From Limnobacter olei (GTDB lineage: Bacteria > Pseudomonadota > Gammaproteobacteria > Burkholderiales > Burkholderiaceae_B): a DNA stretch of 64,000 nucleotides. Below, one piece after another: positions 40,432 through 48,836 of this stretch. The position numbers and the translations under genes were made by a program. Numbering within the stretch: position 1 is the first letter of the stretch; each line of letters starts with the position of its first letter. The notes beneath the pieces were generated by a model. That model was not told the DNA's origin and made no database searches. It saw only the letters and a list, made by a program, of their open reading frames with translations. The stretch covers positions 124,001 to 188,000 of the forward strand of contig NZ_JARFJD010000009.1 of assembly GCF_029087225.1 (NCBI RefSeq). The letters run 5' to 3'.

Positions 40432-41412
40432 TTACTTGAGTTTCAAATTTGCTGGGATCTTGAAACCTTTTTCCTCGTAGTACTTGGCAGCACCGGGGTG
40501 GAAGGGGATGAAGGTGTTTTTGTCCCAGTTTTGCGCCAAGGTAGTGCGCGCGCCTTTGTGAATGGTCAACATTTTTTCATTGTTGTCCAGCACGGCCTTG
40601 GTGGCCTCGTACACAAAGCTTTCTGGCAAATCGCAGTTGGCAATCGCGTAGTTCCACATGGACACAGCACGTGCGTCCTGGGTCAACGTCTTGTAGGTGT
40701 TGGCCTTGATAGGGAACGCAGACACTGGGTAGGTGTCCATGATCTTCTTTTGCTCAGCTTCCGTAAATTCAAGAATGTTGATCTTGGTTTGTACTTCAAG
40801 CTGGGTTACGGCCGGAATAGGTACGCCCGCGGCAAAGGCAACCACATCGATCAAGCCGTCTTGCAACTGACCACCCAAGTCGCTCCAGCCACCATTTCGG
40901 CGTTCAAATTTAACGCCCAGTGTTTCCAGCATTTTGGGAAAGTAGGTGTCTGAGGTAGAGCCGGCTGGACCAAAGCCGATTTTTGAACCGGGCGGAATGT
41001 CTTTGATCGACTTGATGCCACTGGAGGAGAGTACTGTGACCGAGAAAGGAGTTTCGTACATCGGGAACATGGCACAAACCTTGTTCATCTTGAGACCGGG
41101 GGCCAATGGGCTTTTGCCATCCAGAGCCTCGCGAGCGGGACCCATGGTGGTCATGCCAAATGCCAGCTTGCCTGTGTGAACCAAAGCAAGGTTCTGCGTA
41201 GGACCGCCAGTCACTTCAGCCCCGCCTGTGATTCCTACGGTGTCTGCGACCAAATTTGCCCAGCCGGCGCCGTAAGCATAATAAGTTCCGCCTTGTGAGG
41301 CCGTGCCTACCGTAAAGCTTTTGGGCCACTTGGATTTGTCGGCGTGAGCTGCACCCATGGCCATTGCGGCCAGGCTGATTGCAACGGCTGATTTTGCCAG
41401 AATTGCTTTCAT
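40432..41412 (-). CDS. TAXI-family TRAP transporter solute-binding protein
   Basis: A 326-residue periplasmic binding protein with a signal peptide (AVAISLAAMAMGAAHA-DK). The TAXI family features are FTVGTASQGGTYYAYGAGWANL (core GTASQGGTYYAYG) and a central GFGPAGSTSDTYFPKML. Together with the fused permease it forms a complete transporter. The upstream 256-bp region holds inverted and direct GAACG repeats (41474-41499) that may be regulatory. Confidence 0.94.
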   Translation of the reverse strand: MKAILAKSAVAISLAAMAMGAAHADKSKWPKSFTVGTASQGGTYYAYGAGWANLVADTVGITGGAEVTGGPTQNLALVHTGKLAFGMTTMGPAREALDGKSPLAPGLKMNKVCAMFPMYETPFSVTVLSSSGIKSIKDIPPGSKIGFGPAGSTSDTYFPKMLETLGVKFERRNGGWSDLGGQLQDGLIDVVAFAAGVPIPAVTQLEVQTKINILEFTEAEQKKIMDTYPVSAFPIKANTYKTLTQDARAVSMWNYAIANCDLPESFVYEATKAVLDNNEKMLTIHKGARTTLAQNWDKNTFIPFHPGAAKYYEEKGFKIPANLKLK

Positions 41413-41473
41413 TGGTATCCCCTATGATTTGATAAAACTGCACCCCTTGAGTATTGGGCTTTGTGTTTATTAT

Positions 41474-41499
41474 CGTTCCTTAAATGAACGAATCGAACG
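41474..41499. promoter_or_regulatory. GAACG inverted/direct repeat cluster upstream of the TRAP genes
   Basis: CGTTC (41474-41478) and GAACG (41486-41490) are inverted around CTTAAAT, and another GAACG (41495-41499) repeats directly after a 4-nt gap. The cluster lies about 60-90 bp upstream of the binding-protein ATG, a reasonable operator position. No regulator gene adjoins. Confidence 0.35.
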
Positions 41500-41597
41500 T
41501 GCAAAAGCACCTTTGTAATGTCTTATTTATAATGTAAATGGGCAATACGGGATGTCCGCAGCAGCATCTGCATTCAATTATTAGTTTATAAATTAAT

Positions 41598-41639
41598 ATG
41601 AAAATGAAAGGAGGTGAATTTAACCCCTTGGGCGTGTAA
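41598..41639 (+). other. 13-codon leader ORF containing a perfect Shine-Dalgarno, before prfC
   Basis: ATG at 41598 opens MKMKGGEFNPLGV and stops at 41639. Inside it, AAAGGAGGTGA (41607-41617) matches the full anti-Shine-Dalgarno complement, but no start codon stands at a proper distance downstream. It ends 30 nt before the chosen prfC start. It may be a leader or ribosome-pausing site, or chance. Confidence 0.3.
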
Positions 41640-41668
41640 AATCACGGCTTTTGCGCCAAAGGGCTGCT

Positions 41669-43270
41669 GTGTCGATTGAATCTGAAGTCAAGCGTCGTCG
41701 AACGTTTGCAATTATTTCCCACCCCGATGCGGGCAAAACTACACTGACTGAAAAGTTATTGCTGTTTGCGGGTGCCATTCAAATTGCGGGTAGCGTAAAG
41801 GCGCGCAAGGCGAGTCGCCACGCTACTTCGGACTGGATGGAAATTGAAAAGCAACGTGGTATTTCGGTGGCCAGCTCGGTGATGCAGATGGAGTATCGCG
41901 ATCAGGTGATCAACCTGCTCGACACACCAGGTCACCAGGATTTTTCCGAAGACACCTACAGAGTACTTACTGCGGTGGATGCAGCCTTGATGGTGATTGA
42001 CGCCGCCAATGGTGTTGAACCACAAACTTTGCGTTTGATTGAAGTGTGCCGTGCGCGTAACACGCCTATCATTACCTTCGTCAACAAGATGGACCGCGAG
42101 GTGCGCGATCCACTCGAATTGATGGACGAAATTGAAAGCACTCTTGGCATTCCCTGTGTGCCATTTGCTTGGCCAGTGGGGCAGGGCAAGCTATTTCACG
42201 GTATTTTCGACATTCGCAAGAATCATATGCGCGTGTTCACGCCCGGTGCAGACCGCCGTCGCGAAGACGATGAGGTGGTTGATGGCGACAATCGCGAATT
42301 GCTGAGAAGCCGGTTTGGCGCCGAGTTCCAGCAAGCCGAACAGGAAATTGATCTGGTTACCACTGCTGCGCCCAGCTTTGATGCCGCTGAGTTTCTGGCA
42401 GGCAAGCAAACTCCCATGTTTTTTGGTTCAGCGGTGAACAACTTTGGTGTTCAGGAAGTGCTGGATGCATTGGTGGATGTAGCGCCCCATCCAGGGCCGC
42501 GCAAGGCGATCGAGCGTGAGGTGGCACCCACTGAAAGCAAGTTCAGTGGTGTGGTGTTCAAGATTCAGGCAAACATGGACCCTTCCCACCGCGATCGCAT
42601 TGCCTTTGTGCGGGTACTTTCCGGGCGGTTTGAGCATGGTATGAAGTTCAAGGTGCTCCGCACCGGCAAAGATTTCCGTCCCACCAGTGTGGTGACTTTT
42701 CTTTCTCAGCGCCGTGATCGCGTGGACGAAGCCTACGCCGGCGACATTATTGGGTTAACTACCCACGGCGGTTTGCAGCTGGGTGACTCGCTCAGTGAAG
42801 GAGAAGGTCTGCAGTTCACAGGTTTGCCGTTTTTTGCACCGGAGTTATTTGCCTCCGTTGAATTGAAAGACCCCATGCGCAGCAAGCAACTGCAAAAGGG
42901 GTTGATGGAACTGGGCCAGGAAGGTGCGATTCAAGTGTTCAAGCCCCTGCTAGGCTCGGAAATGTTGTTGGGTGCCATCGGGCAGCTGCAGTTTGAAGTG
43001 GTGCAGGCACGTTTGAAGGGTGAATATGGTGTAGAGGTGCGTTTGGCGCCAAGCCGTTACAGTTGCGCCCGTTGGGTGACCAGTAAAAACACCAACGACT
43101 TGCGCCGGTTTATGGATGCCAATGTGGGTCGAATGGTGACTGATGCTGCTGACACCCATGCTTTTTTGGCAACGTCCAGGTTCGATCTGGATGTAATGCA
43201 GAAGCGATGGGAAACCATCGAGTTTCACCCCATGCGTGAACATGCCGGGCTTTTGCTGGCCAATCACTGA
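41669..43270 (+). CDS. prfC: Peptide chain release factor 3
   Basis: RF3 is a GTPase that recycles RF1/RF2 after termination. G1 is SHPDAGKTT, the switch II motif is LDTPGHQDFS and G4 is FVNKMDRE. The C-terminus shows the RF3-specific EVVQARLKGEYGVEV segment. I use the GTG at 41669 (MSIESEVKRRRTF, 533 residues) with AAAGGG upstream; a TTG at 41651 lacks a ribosome-binding site. Confidence 0.97.
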   Translation: MSIESEVKRRRTFAIISHPDAGKTTLTEKLLLFAGAIQIAGSVKARKASRHATSDWMEIEKQRGISVASSVMQMEYRDQVINLLDTPGHQDFSEDTYRVLTAVDAALMVIDAANGVEPQTLRLIEVCRARNTPIITFVNKMDREVRDPLELMDEIESTLGIPCVPFAWPVGQGKLFHGIFDIRKNHMRVFTPGADRRREDDEVVDGDNRELLRSRFGAEFQQAEQEIDLVTTAAPSFDAAEFLAGKQTPMFFGSAVNNFGVQEVLDALVDVAPHPGPRKAIEREVAPTESKFSGVVFKIQANMDPSHRDRIAFVRVLSGRFEHGMKFKVLRTGKDFRPTSVVTFLSQRRDRVDEAYAGDIIGLTTHGGLQLGDSLSEGEGLQFTGLPFFAPELFASVELKDPMRSKQLQKGLMELGQEGAIQVFKPLLGSEMLLGAIGQLQFEVVQARLKGEYGVEVRLAPSRYSCARWVTSKNTNDLRRFMDANVGRMVTDAADTHAFLATSRFDLDVMQKRWETIEFHPMREHAGLLLANH

Positions 43271-43276
43271 GCCCCC

Positions 43277-43298
43277 ACCCCCGTGTAAAAACGGGGGT
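43277..43298 (+). other. GC-rich inverted repeat upstream of the ArsR-type regulator
   Basis: ACCCCCGT (43277-43284), loop GTAAAA, ACGGGGGT (43291-43298). It begins 6 nt after the prfC stop and touches a TACAAT (43298-43303) that could be a -10 box. No T-run follows. It could be a prfC 3' hairpin or an operator for the regulator gene at 43336. Confidence 0.5.
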
Positions 43299-43335
43299 AC
43301 AATCGTGTCAATATAAAAAACACATCGGTCATGCT

Positions 43336-43680
43336 ATGAGTGAACTGGATTCCCTGCTGGAACAAGTGTCTGGCTATTTTGCGGTGCTTTCTGAGCCCAC
43401 CCGGCTTAAGATAATTCATGCATTGTGCAACGGCGAGAAGTCTGTAAACGACATCGTGGAAGAGGTGGATTCCACCCAATCGAATATTTCACGCCATCTG
43501 AATTTGATGTACCGTGCTGGTGTTTTACAGCGCCGCAAAGAGGGTACTTTGGTGTTGTATCAAGTGAAAGAACCCACGGTGGTGGAGCTTTGCCGCACAG
43601 TGTGCGTGCACGTGGCGGCCAAGCTGGATTCTGTGCCAGTTGATTCAAGGCAGCTGCCTGATTTTTTCAAACAACCATAA
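43336..43680 (+). CDS. ArsR/SmtB-family regulator, possible thiol/persulfide sensor
   Basis: A 114-residue winged-helix repressor (SEPTRLKIIHALCNGEKSV, then STQSNISRHLNLMYRAGVL). The classic metal site ELCVCD of ArsR is absent from the recognition helix. Instead Cys31 lies in helix 2 and Cys86/Cys90 in the last helix, the placement used by SqrR/BigR-type persulfide sensors. That sensing role is inferred. A terminator follows. It neighbours the lipid-granule locus but no obvious sulfur gene. Confidence 0.85.
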   Translation: MSELDSLLEQVSGYFAVLSEPTRLKIIHALCNGEKSVNDIVEEVDSTQSNISRHLNLMYRAGVLQRRKEGTLVLYQVKEPTVVELCRTVCVHVAAKLDSVPVDSRQLPDFFKQP

Positions 43681-43683
43681 AAA

Positions 43684-43709
43684 AACCGGCCTTTACGGCC
43701 GGTTTTTTT
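43684..43709. terminator. Bidirectional rho-independent terminator
   Basis: AACCGGCC, loop TTTAC, GGCCGGTTTTTTT; the core stem is CCGGCC (43686-43691) with GGCCGG (43697-43702). A-run and T-run flank it, so it can end both the ArsR-type gene and the minus-strand acyl-CoA-binding gene. Confidence 0.9.
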
Positions 43710-43729
43710 ATTTCCAGACAGTTTTTGGT

Positions 43730-43984
43730 TTACTTCAACGACTCGATGAGGTCGATGTAATTTTGCATGGCCTGGTCATTGCTTGTGCCCTCAAGGCCTT
43801 TCCATGCATCGTATTTTGCACGACCAACAATGTCTGTGAATCCTGGGCGTTTGCCGGTGTTATCGCCTTCCGTGGATTGTTTGAAGAGGGCGTAAATTTT
43901 CAACAGGGTTTGATTGTCAGGGCGGGCGGGCAGTGATTTTGATTCCGCAACAGCCTTTTCAAAACGGGCTTTCAAGTCGCTCAT
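43730..43984 (-). CDS. Acyl-CoA-binding protein
   Basis: An 84-residue ACBP, a family common in eukaryotes and found in some proteobacteria. It is a four-helix protein that binds medium/long-chain acyl-CoA. The signature is visible: LLKIYALFKQSTEGD, then AKYDAWKGLEGTSNDQAMQNYI. It lies 18 bp after the TetR regulator gene on the same strand, so the two are probably one operon. An ACBP fits the acyl-CoA-centred locus that follows. Confidence 0.95.
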   Translation of the reverse strand: MSDLKARFEKAVAESKSLPARPDNQTLLKIYALFKQSTEGDNTGKRPGFTDIVGRAKYDAWKGLEGTSNDQAMQNYIDLIESLK

Positions 43985-44002
43985 AAGTTCTCCTAAGTCT
44001 TG

Positions 44003-44671
44003 TTATGTGTTTTCTTCAGTAATAAAAGATTGGGCCAGGCTTTCAAACAGCTCTTTGGCATTGCCTTGCAAATAGGGCGCCAGCAAACACATTACCTGAT
44101 ACACGCCATTGGCCAGTGCAGCACTCATCGTTGCTTCATCGTTGAAGTGGCGTGGGTCGCGCACATATTCAAATGACAGCCAGTAAGTGGCAACTACCAC
44201 CATGTTGGTGGCCAGTGCATTGATTTGCGCTTGCGAGGCCATCATGTCGCCAGATTCGACCAGGCCCTGGCACAGGCGGCGTGCAACATCCACTTTGTGT
44301 TTCAGGATGCGTTTGAAATGAATTTCCAGGGTACGGTTGCGCGACAGCAAATCGTTCAAATCGCGGTACAAAAAGCGATAGCGCCAAATCAGTTCGAACG
44401 ACACCTGAAGATACAGCCAGGCATCTTCGATGTTGGCTTGGCGGTTACCGGGCACGTCGAGCAGACCATCAATTTCTTTTTCGAAACTGGCAAAAATGCT
44501 GTTGACGATGTCATCTTTGTTGCGGAAGTGATAGTACAGGTTACCGGGGCTGATGTTCATTTCATCGGCGATCACGGTGGTCGTAATATTCGGCTCCCCG
44601 AATTCATTGAAAAGCCTTAACGACAAATCAAGAATTCGTTCTCTTGTTCTTCTTGGAGGCTTGCGTTCCAT
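44003..44671 (-). CDS. TetR-family regulator
   Basis: A 222-residue TetR-type regulator. The N-terminal HTH reads RERILDLSLRLFNEFGEPNITTTVIADEMNISPGNLYYHFRNKDDI (core ISPGNLYYHFRNKDDI). The ligand domain is helical and aromatic-rich (LQVSFELIWRYRFLYRDLND). GGAGA precedes the ATG. Its place beside ACBP, patatin and acyl-CoA reductase genes suggests an acyl-CoA or fatty-acid ligand; this is inference. I found no clear palindromic operator in the 153 bp upstream. Confidence 0.9.
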   Translation of the reverse strand: MERKPPRRTRERILDLSLRLFNEFGEPNITTTVIADEMNISPGNLYYHFRNKDDIVNSIFASFEKEIDGLLDVPGNRQANIEDAWLYLQVSFELIWRYRFLYRDLNDLLSRNRTLEIHFKRILKHKVDVARRLCQGLVESGDMMASQAQINALATNMVVVATYWLSFEYVRDPRHFNDEATMSAALANGVYQVMCLLAPYLQGNAKELFESLAQSFITEENT

Positions 44672-44824
44672 GTTCTGGTCGTCTCCTGTCTGGCCAAAGT
44701 CCTGATCAAGCTTAAGACTTCATGCAGCAAGTCTGTTATTGGTATTTTGAATATGATTAGTCTACGTTGTTTTGTCGAGTATTTGGGGCTTCACTGCCCT
44801 TGTTACCAGTGAGTAATGGCGTCA

Positions 44825-46078
44825 TTAAGCAGCATTTCTGGTTTTTGCGATCCGTAGGTAACGATCAAGCTCGCTCAGCGAGTCTTCAAGCTGGTCAAAT
44901 TTGGACACCATTGATCCTGCACGGGCTGCTTTCTTGCTGATCTTGTTGCTCAAATGCAGTGTTGGGTCTTTTAAAACTTCCAGGTTCAGCTCCAGCCCAT
45001 GCCGCGAAAACCGTTCAGCCAAATCGTAACGGCGTGCCCACAGTTCTTCGCGGGTGCGTTGGTAAGCGTGTTCACACAAGCGGCGTCGGCTGGCATAGCT
45101 GAAGGGGTTGGTGAAGAAAAATTCGCCGTCGCCATGTTGGGGTTCAAACAACACAATATCGGCATTGGGATACAGGTGCCCATAACGTTCCATGCCAATG
45201 TCCATACGAGAATGGATGATTGATCTGAATGTTTGTGACAACACAAGGGGCAAGCCGCCCTCGTATAACCGTGAGCCCGGCTGGAAAGCTTTGCCTTTGG
45301 CGCGACGGCGGTGGTTTTTGGGGTTCAGCCTGTCGTCGTAGGGTACCAGCGGGTTCAGGCAAATCAACAGTTCCACGCCTTCTTTCAACGCAGTGGAGGC
45401 ATGTAGGGTTTTTTTCAGCGCGCCGTCCACGTAATGCCGGTTGGCAATGCGCGTGGGAGGGAACAGGCCGGGCAGTGAGGCAGAGGCCTGAACCGCTTTG
45501 GAGATTGGCACGTCATCAAACCCGGGCATGCCGAAAGGAATGGAATCACCGGAATCCAGATCAGTGGCCACCAGAATGAGGCGGTTGCGAAGGCTGCGAA
45601 AATCGTTGGTGCCACCACCTTTGGCAATCAGGTCCGCCATCCATTCATGCAATTCATCGCCATTGAACAAGCCTGTCGGAATGGCTGCGCCTAAACGTTC
45701 AATGCAACTGACCCAGGTGGCGTCATCGCGCAAAAAGTAATCGGATACAGCGGTGCCCAGTAAACCGGGCACCTTTCGAAGGCGCATCCAGTATTCTTTC
45801 CAGGCCGGGCGCAACAAAATGGAAGGGTCGAAGGCAAACTCTTCGGGTTCGCCTTCAATGAATAGCTTGTAAATTTGATGGGGTGTTAAATCGTGCGCCA
45901 AACCTGTGGCAACTATGCCCCCGGCGGAAACACCGACATAAACGCTCATGTCGTTCAGGTCGAGTCCGTCAATTGCCTCGGAAAGTGCAACCAGTGCACC
46001 AATTTCATAAATGGCGCCCAAGGGGCCGCCACCAGCCAAGGCCAACCCGATTTTCGGGCCAGGGTTGTGTTTGTTCAT
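44825..46078 (-). CDS. Patatin-like phospholipase
   Basis: A 417-residue patatin-family lipid acyl hydrolase. The glycine-rich oxyanion motif is LALAGGGPLGAIYEIGAL, the nucleophile is in GVSAGG and the partner aspartate is in HYVDGALKK (DGA). No signal peptide is visible, so it is probably intracellular and may act on lipid inclusions. The start is the ATG at 46078; a TTG at 46102 is less likely. It lies 71 bp downstream of a phasin gene on the same strand. Confidence 0.92.
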   Translation of the reverse strand: MNKHNPGPKIGLALAGGGPLGAIYEIGALVALSEAIDGLDLNDMSVYVGVSAGGIVATGLAHDLTPHQIYKLFIEGEPEEFAFDPSILLRPAWKEYWMRLRKVPGLLGTAVSDYFLRDDATWVSCIERLGAAIPTGLFNGDELHEWMADLIAKGGGTNDFRSLRNRLILVATDLDSGDSIPFGMPGFDDVPISKAVQASASLPGLFPPTRIANRHYVDGALKKTLHASTALKEGVELLICLNPLVPYDDRLNPKNHRRRAKGKAFQPGSRLYEGGLPLVLSQTFRSIIHSRMDIGMERYGHLYPNADIVLFEPQHGDGEFFFTNPFSYASRRRLCEHAYQRTREELWARRYDLAERFSRHGLELNLEVLKDPTLHLSNKISKKAARAGSMVSKFDQLEDSLSELDRYLRIAKTRNAA

Positions 46079-46149
46079 GCGGGTTGTGAGCTCCGGCCCC
46101 AAAGAGTGTTCGACAAGACCGACGTTGGCCTTGTCGACAAAGGATTCAA

Positions 46150-46596
46150 TTACTCAGCAGACTTTTTGGTGCGCGCGGTGGTGCGCTTGGCGGCGGGCGC
46201 CTTGGTGTCCACTTTCTTGCCGGTCAATTCAGCAATGGCGGCGGACAATTGATCGATTCTTTCTGACAGTTGTTGAACATCCTTGTTGGTAGGAACGCCC
46301 AAACGACCCAGTGCGCGAGCCACGCGCTCTTCAAAAACCTGCTCCAGTTTGTCCCAGTGCTGGGTTGCCTTGCTGGACACTGAGCCAGCCAGCTTGCTGA
46401 CTTTGCCTGTCACTTCAACCACTTTTTGATCTGCAAATTTCACGGTTCGCTCCTGAATTTCATGGCCTTCCTTGACCAGGTTTTCCAAAACACGGTTGCT
46501 TTCTTCCTGCGCTTTGGTAATGGCGCCCACGCCAGCTGTCCACAATTGTTGCGCGCTGTCTACTGCACCTTTGATGGGCTTTTTCTTACCGGCCAT
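46150..46596 (-). CDS. PhaI/PhaF-type granule-associated protein (phasin)
   Basis: A 148-residue member of the polyhydroxyalkanoate granule-associated PhaI/PhaF family. It has a helical N-terminal body (QQLWTAGVGAITKAQEESNRV), a central VARALGRLGVPTNKDVQQL segment typical of the family, and a short basic tail (APAAKRTTARTKK). The start is the ATG at 46596 (MAGKKKPIK), preceded by AAGGAGA. It is divergent from the fatty acyl-CoA reductase gene and is unrelated in sequence to the phasin at 37430-38005. It may coat PHA or wax-ester inclusions. Confidence 0.9.
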   Translation of the reverse strand: MAGKKKPIKGAVDSAQQLWTAGVGAITKAQEESNRVLENLVKEGHEIQERTVKFADQKVVEVTGKVSKLAGSVSSKATQHWDKLEQVFEERVARALGRLGVPTNKDVQQLSERIDQLSAAIAELTGKKVDTKAPAAKRTTARTKKSAE

Positions 46597-46759
46597 GTTG
46601 TCTCTCCTTGTGATGGCGAAATGGCCCATTGGGGCCGCTGCCTTTTTTGTTTATTGTAGTAGTTTATCGATGCCACACTAGAGAAGGCACACTAAACCCT
46701 ACCTCGTGTTTTCCCGTAAGCACGGTGCTGACAAAACACCGTCAGAGCCCGCATGGAGT

Positions 46760-46787
46760 TTGAGAATTTCGGGCGGGCAGTTATAGT
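46760..46787 (+). promoter_or_regulatory. Candidate promoter of the fatty acyl-CoA reductase gene
   Basis: TTGAGA (46760-46765) and TATAGT (46782-46787) are spaced by 16 bp, each matching the sigma-70 consensus at five of six bases. The leader to the ATG at 46842 is about 48 nt and has a GGAGAAG ribosome-binding site. An inverted pair CACGGTG/CACCGT (46721-46742) lies just upstream and could bind a regulator. Confidence 0.5.
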
Positions 46788-46841
46788 AAGCCTTCCAAAG
46801 ACGTATCTTCCATAAAAAAACCCCGCGCGGAGAAGACATAC

Positions 46842-48827
46842 ATGAATTATTTTGTGACCGGAGCCACTGGCTTCATCGGTAAACGATTGGTGAAGCGCTT
46901 GATTGAGCAAAAGCGCAAAGGCACCATTTACTTCCTGATTCGTGAATCAAGCTTAGACAAAGTACCCGAACTTCAAAAGTATTGGGGTGCGAAAAAAGGG
47001 CAGTGTGTTCCGGTGGTTGGCGACTTGACCAAACCCAAGTTGGGATTGAAAGCCACCGAGATTAAAGAGCTGAACAAAAATATTGCCCATTTTTTTCACC
47101 TGGCAGCCATTTACGATTTGGCCGCTGATGCGGAAAGCCAGCAGGAAACCAACATCAAAGGCACCGAGAACGCAGTGGATCTGGCCAATGCAATTGGCGC
47201 GGGCTGCTTTCAGTTAACTTCGTCAATCGCGGCCGCTGGATTGTATGAGGGTGTGTTCCGCGAAGACATGTTCGAAGAAGCAGAGAATCTAGATCACCCG
47301 TATTTCCGCACCAAACACGATTCCGAAGAAATTGTGCGCAAGAAAGTAAAAGGCGCTTGGCGGGTGTATCGCCCAGGTTTTGTGGTGGGTGATTCCAAAA
47401 CCGGCGAGATGGACAAGATTGACGGGCCGTATTACCTGTTCAAGTTGATCCAGAAAATGCGCAAATTGCTGCCCTCTTGGGTGCCCACTATTGGCATCGA
47501 AGGTGGTCGCATCAACATTGTACCTGTGGATTTTGTGGTGAATGCCATGGACCATATCGCGCATCAGCCGGATCTGGATGGCAAAGCCTTCCATTTGGTT
47601 GACCCCAGCCCCAACCGAATTGGTGACGTGCTGAACATATTTGCACGTGCAGCCCACGCACCTAAAATGGAAATGCGAATCAATGCAGCCATGTTCGGTT
47701 TTGTACCCGGTGCCGTGAAAAAAGGTTTGATGAGCTTGACCCCTGTTCGCCGCATTCGCAATGCATTGTTGAAAGACCTGGCCCTGCCTGAGGAGGTTTT
47801 TGGTTACATCAACTGGCCAACCCGTTACGATTGCCGCCAAACACTGGCTGCACTGGATGGCAGTGGCATTGAATGCCCAAGATTAGAGGACTACGCATGG
47901 GCCATTTGGGATTACTGGGAGCGTCACCTGGATCCCGATTTGTTCATCGACCGCAGCTTGACTGGTCAGGTCAAGGACAAGGTGGTGTTAATTACCGGTG
48001 GTTCATCCGGCATTGGTTTGGCTGCCGCGCAAAAATTTGCAGCTGCCGGTGCGATTACCGTGATTTGCGGCCGCGATGAAGAAAAGCTGGCAGAGGCCAA
48101 GGCCTTGATCAATTCCGAAGGCAACACCCTGCACACCTACTCCGTCGACATCGCCGATATGCAGGATTGCGACCGATTTGTTGCGCAATTGCTGGCCGAT
48201 TTCGGTCACGTCGATATTTTGATCAACAACGCAGGCCGTTCAATTCGCCGTGGTATTGAAAACAGCTTTGACCGCTTCCACGATCTGGAGCGCACCATGC
48301 AGTTGAACTATTTCGGTGCCCTGCGTGTTACTTATGGTTTGTTGCCAAAAATGATGGAGCGGCGCAAAGGCCACGTGGTGAATATTTCTTCAATTGGCGT
48401 GTTGACCAACGCGCCGCGCTTTTCAGCCTATGTGGCCTCCAAAGGCGCATTGGATGCATGGACGCGTTGTGCAGCCTCCGAGTTTGCGGACTTGAACATT
48501 ACGTTTACCACCATCAACATGCCGCTGGTGCGTACTCCCATGATTGCGCCGACCAAGCTGTACAACAACGTACCCACCCTAAGCCCCGAGCAGGCAGCCG
48601 ATTTGATTGCGCAAGCAGTGATTCACAAGCCAGTTCGGATTGCAACGCGCTTGGGTGTGTTGGGGCAGGTGATGCATGCACTGATCCCCAAGCCGGCCCA
48701 AATTTTGATGAATACGTCTTTCCGCATGTTCCCGGATTCGGAATCGGCGGCCAAAGGCAAGAAGGGCGGCGGTCCGTCTGCAGAACAGGTTGCGTTCTCA
48801 ACCCTGATGCAAGGTATCCACTTCTAA
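46842..48827 (+). CDS. Two-domain fatty acyl-CoA reductase (alcohol-forming)
   Basis: A 661-residue reductase matching in length and sequence feel the Marinobacter alcohol-forming fatty acyl-CoA reductase (Maqu_2220 type). The N-terminal extended-SDR domain (1 to ~370) has TGATGFIG at 6-13 and YFRTK at 154-158. The C-terminal classical SDR domain (~375-661) has TGGSSGIG at 385-392, NNAG near 462 and Tyr530/Lys534. Known relatives reduce acyl-CoA to fatty alcohol with NADPH for wax-ester synthesis. The recall of the relative is from memory, not a search. Confidence 0.88.
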   Translation: MNYFVTGATGFIGKRLVKRLIEQKRKGTIYFLIRESSLDKVPELQKYWGAKKGQCVPVVGDLTKPKLGLKATEIKELNKNIAHFFHLAAIYDLAADAESQQETNIKGTENAVDLANAIGAGCFQLTSSIAAAGLYEGVFREDMFEEAENLDHPYFRTKHDSEEIVRKKVKGAWRVYRPGFVVGDSKTGEMDKIDGPYYLFKLIQKMRKLLPSWVPTIGIEGGRINIVPVDFVVNAMDHIAHQPDLDGKAFHLVDPSPNRIGDVLNIFARAAHAPKMEMRINAAMFGFVPGAVKKGLMSLTPVRRIRNALLKDLALPEEVFGYINWPTRYDCRQTLAALDGSGIECPRLEDYAWAIWDYWERHLDPDLFIDRSLTGQVKDKVVLITGGSSGIGLAAAQKFAAAGAITVICGRDEEKLAEAKALINSEGNTLHTYSVDIADMQDCDRFVAQLLADFGHVDILINNAGRSIRRGIENSFDRFHDLERTMQLNYFGALRVTYGLLPKMMERRKGHVVNISSIGVLTNAPRFSAYVASKGALDAWTRCAASEFADLNITFTTINMPLVRTPMIAPTKLYNNVPTLSPEQAADLIAQAVIHKPVRIATRLGVLGQVMHALIPKPAQILMNTSFRMFPDSESAAKGKKGGGPSAEQVAFSTLMQGIHF

Positions 48828-48836
48828 GTATTCGGG

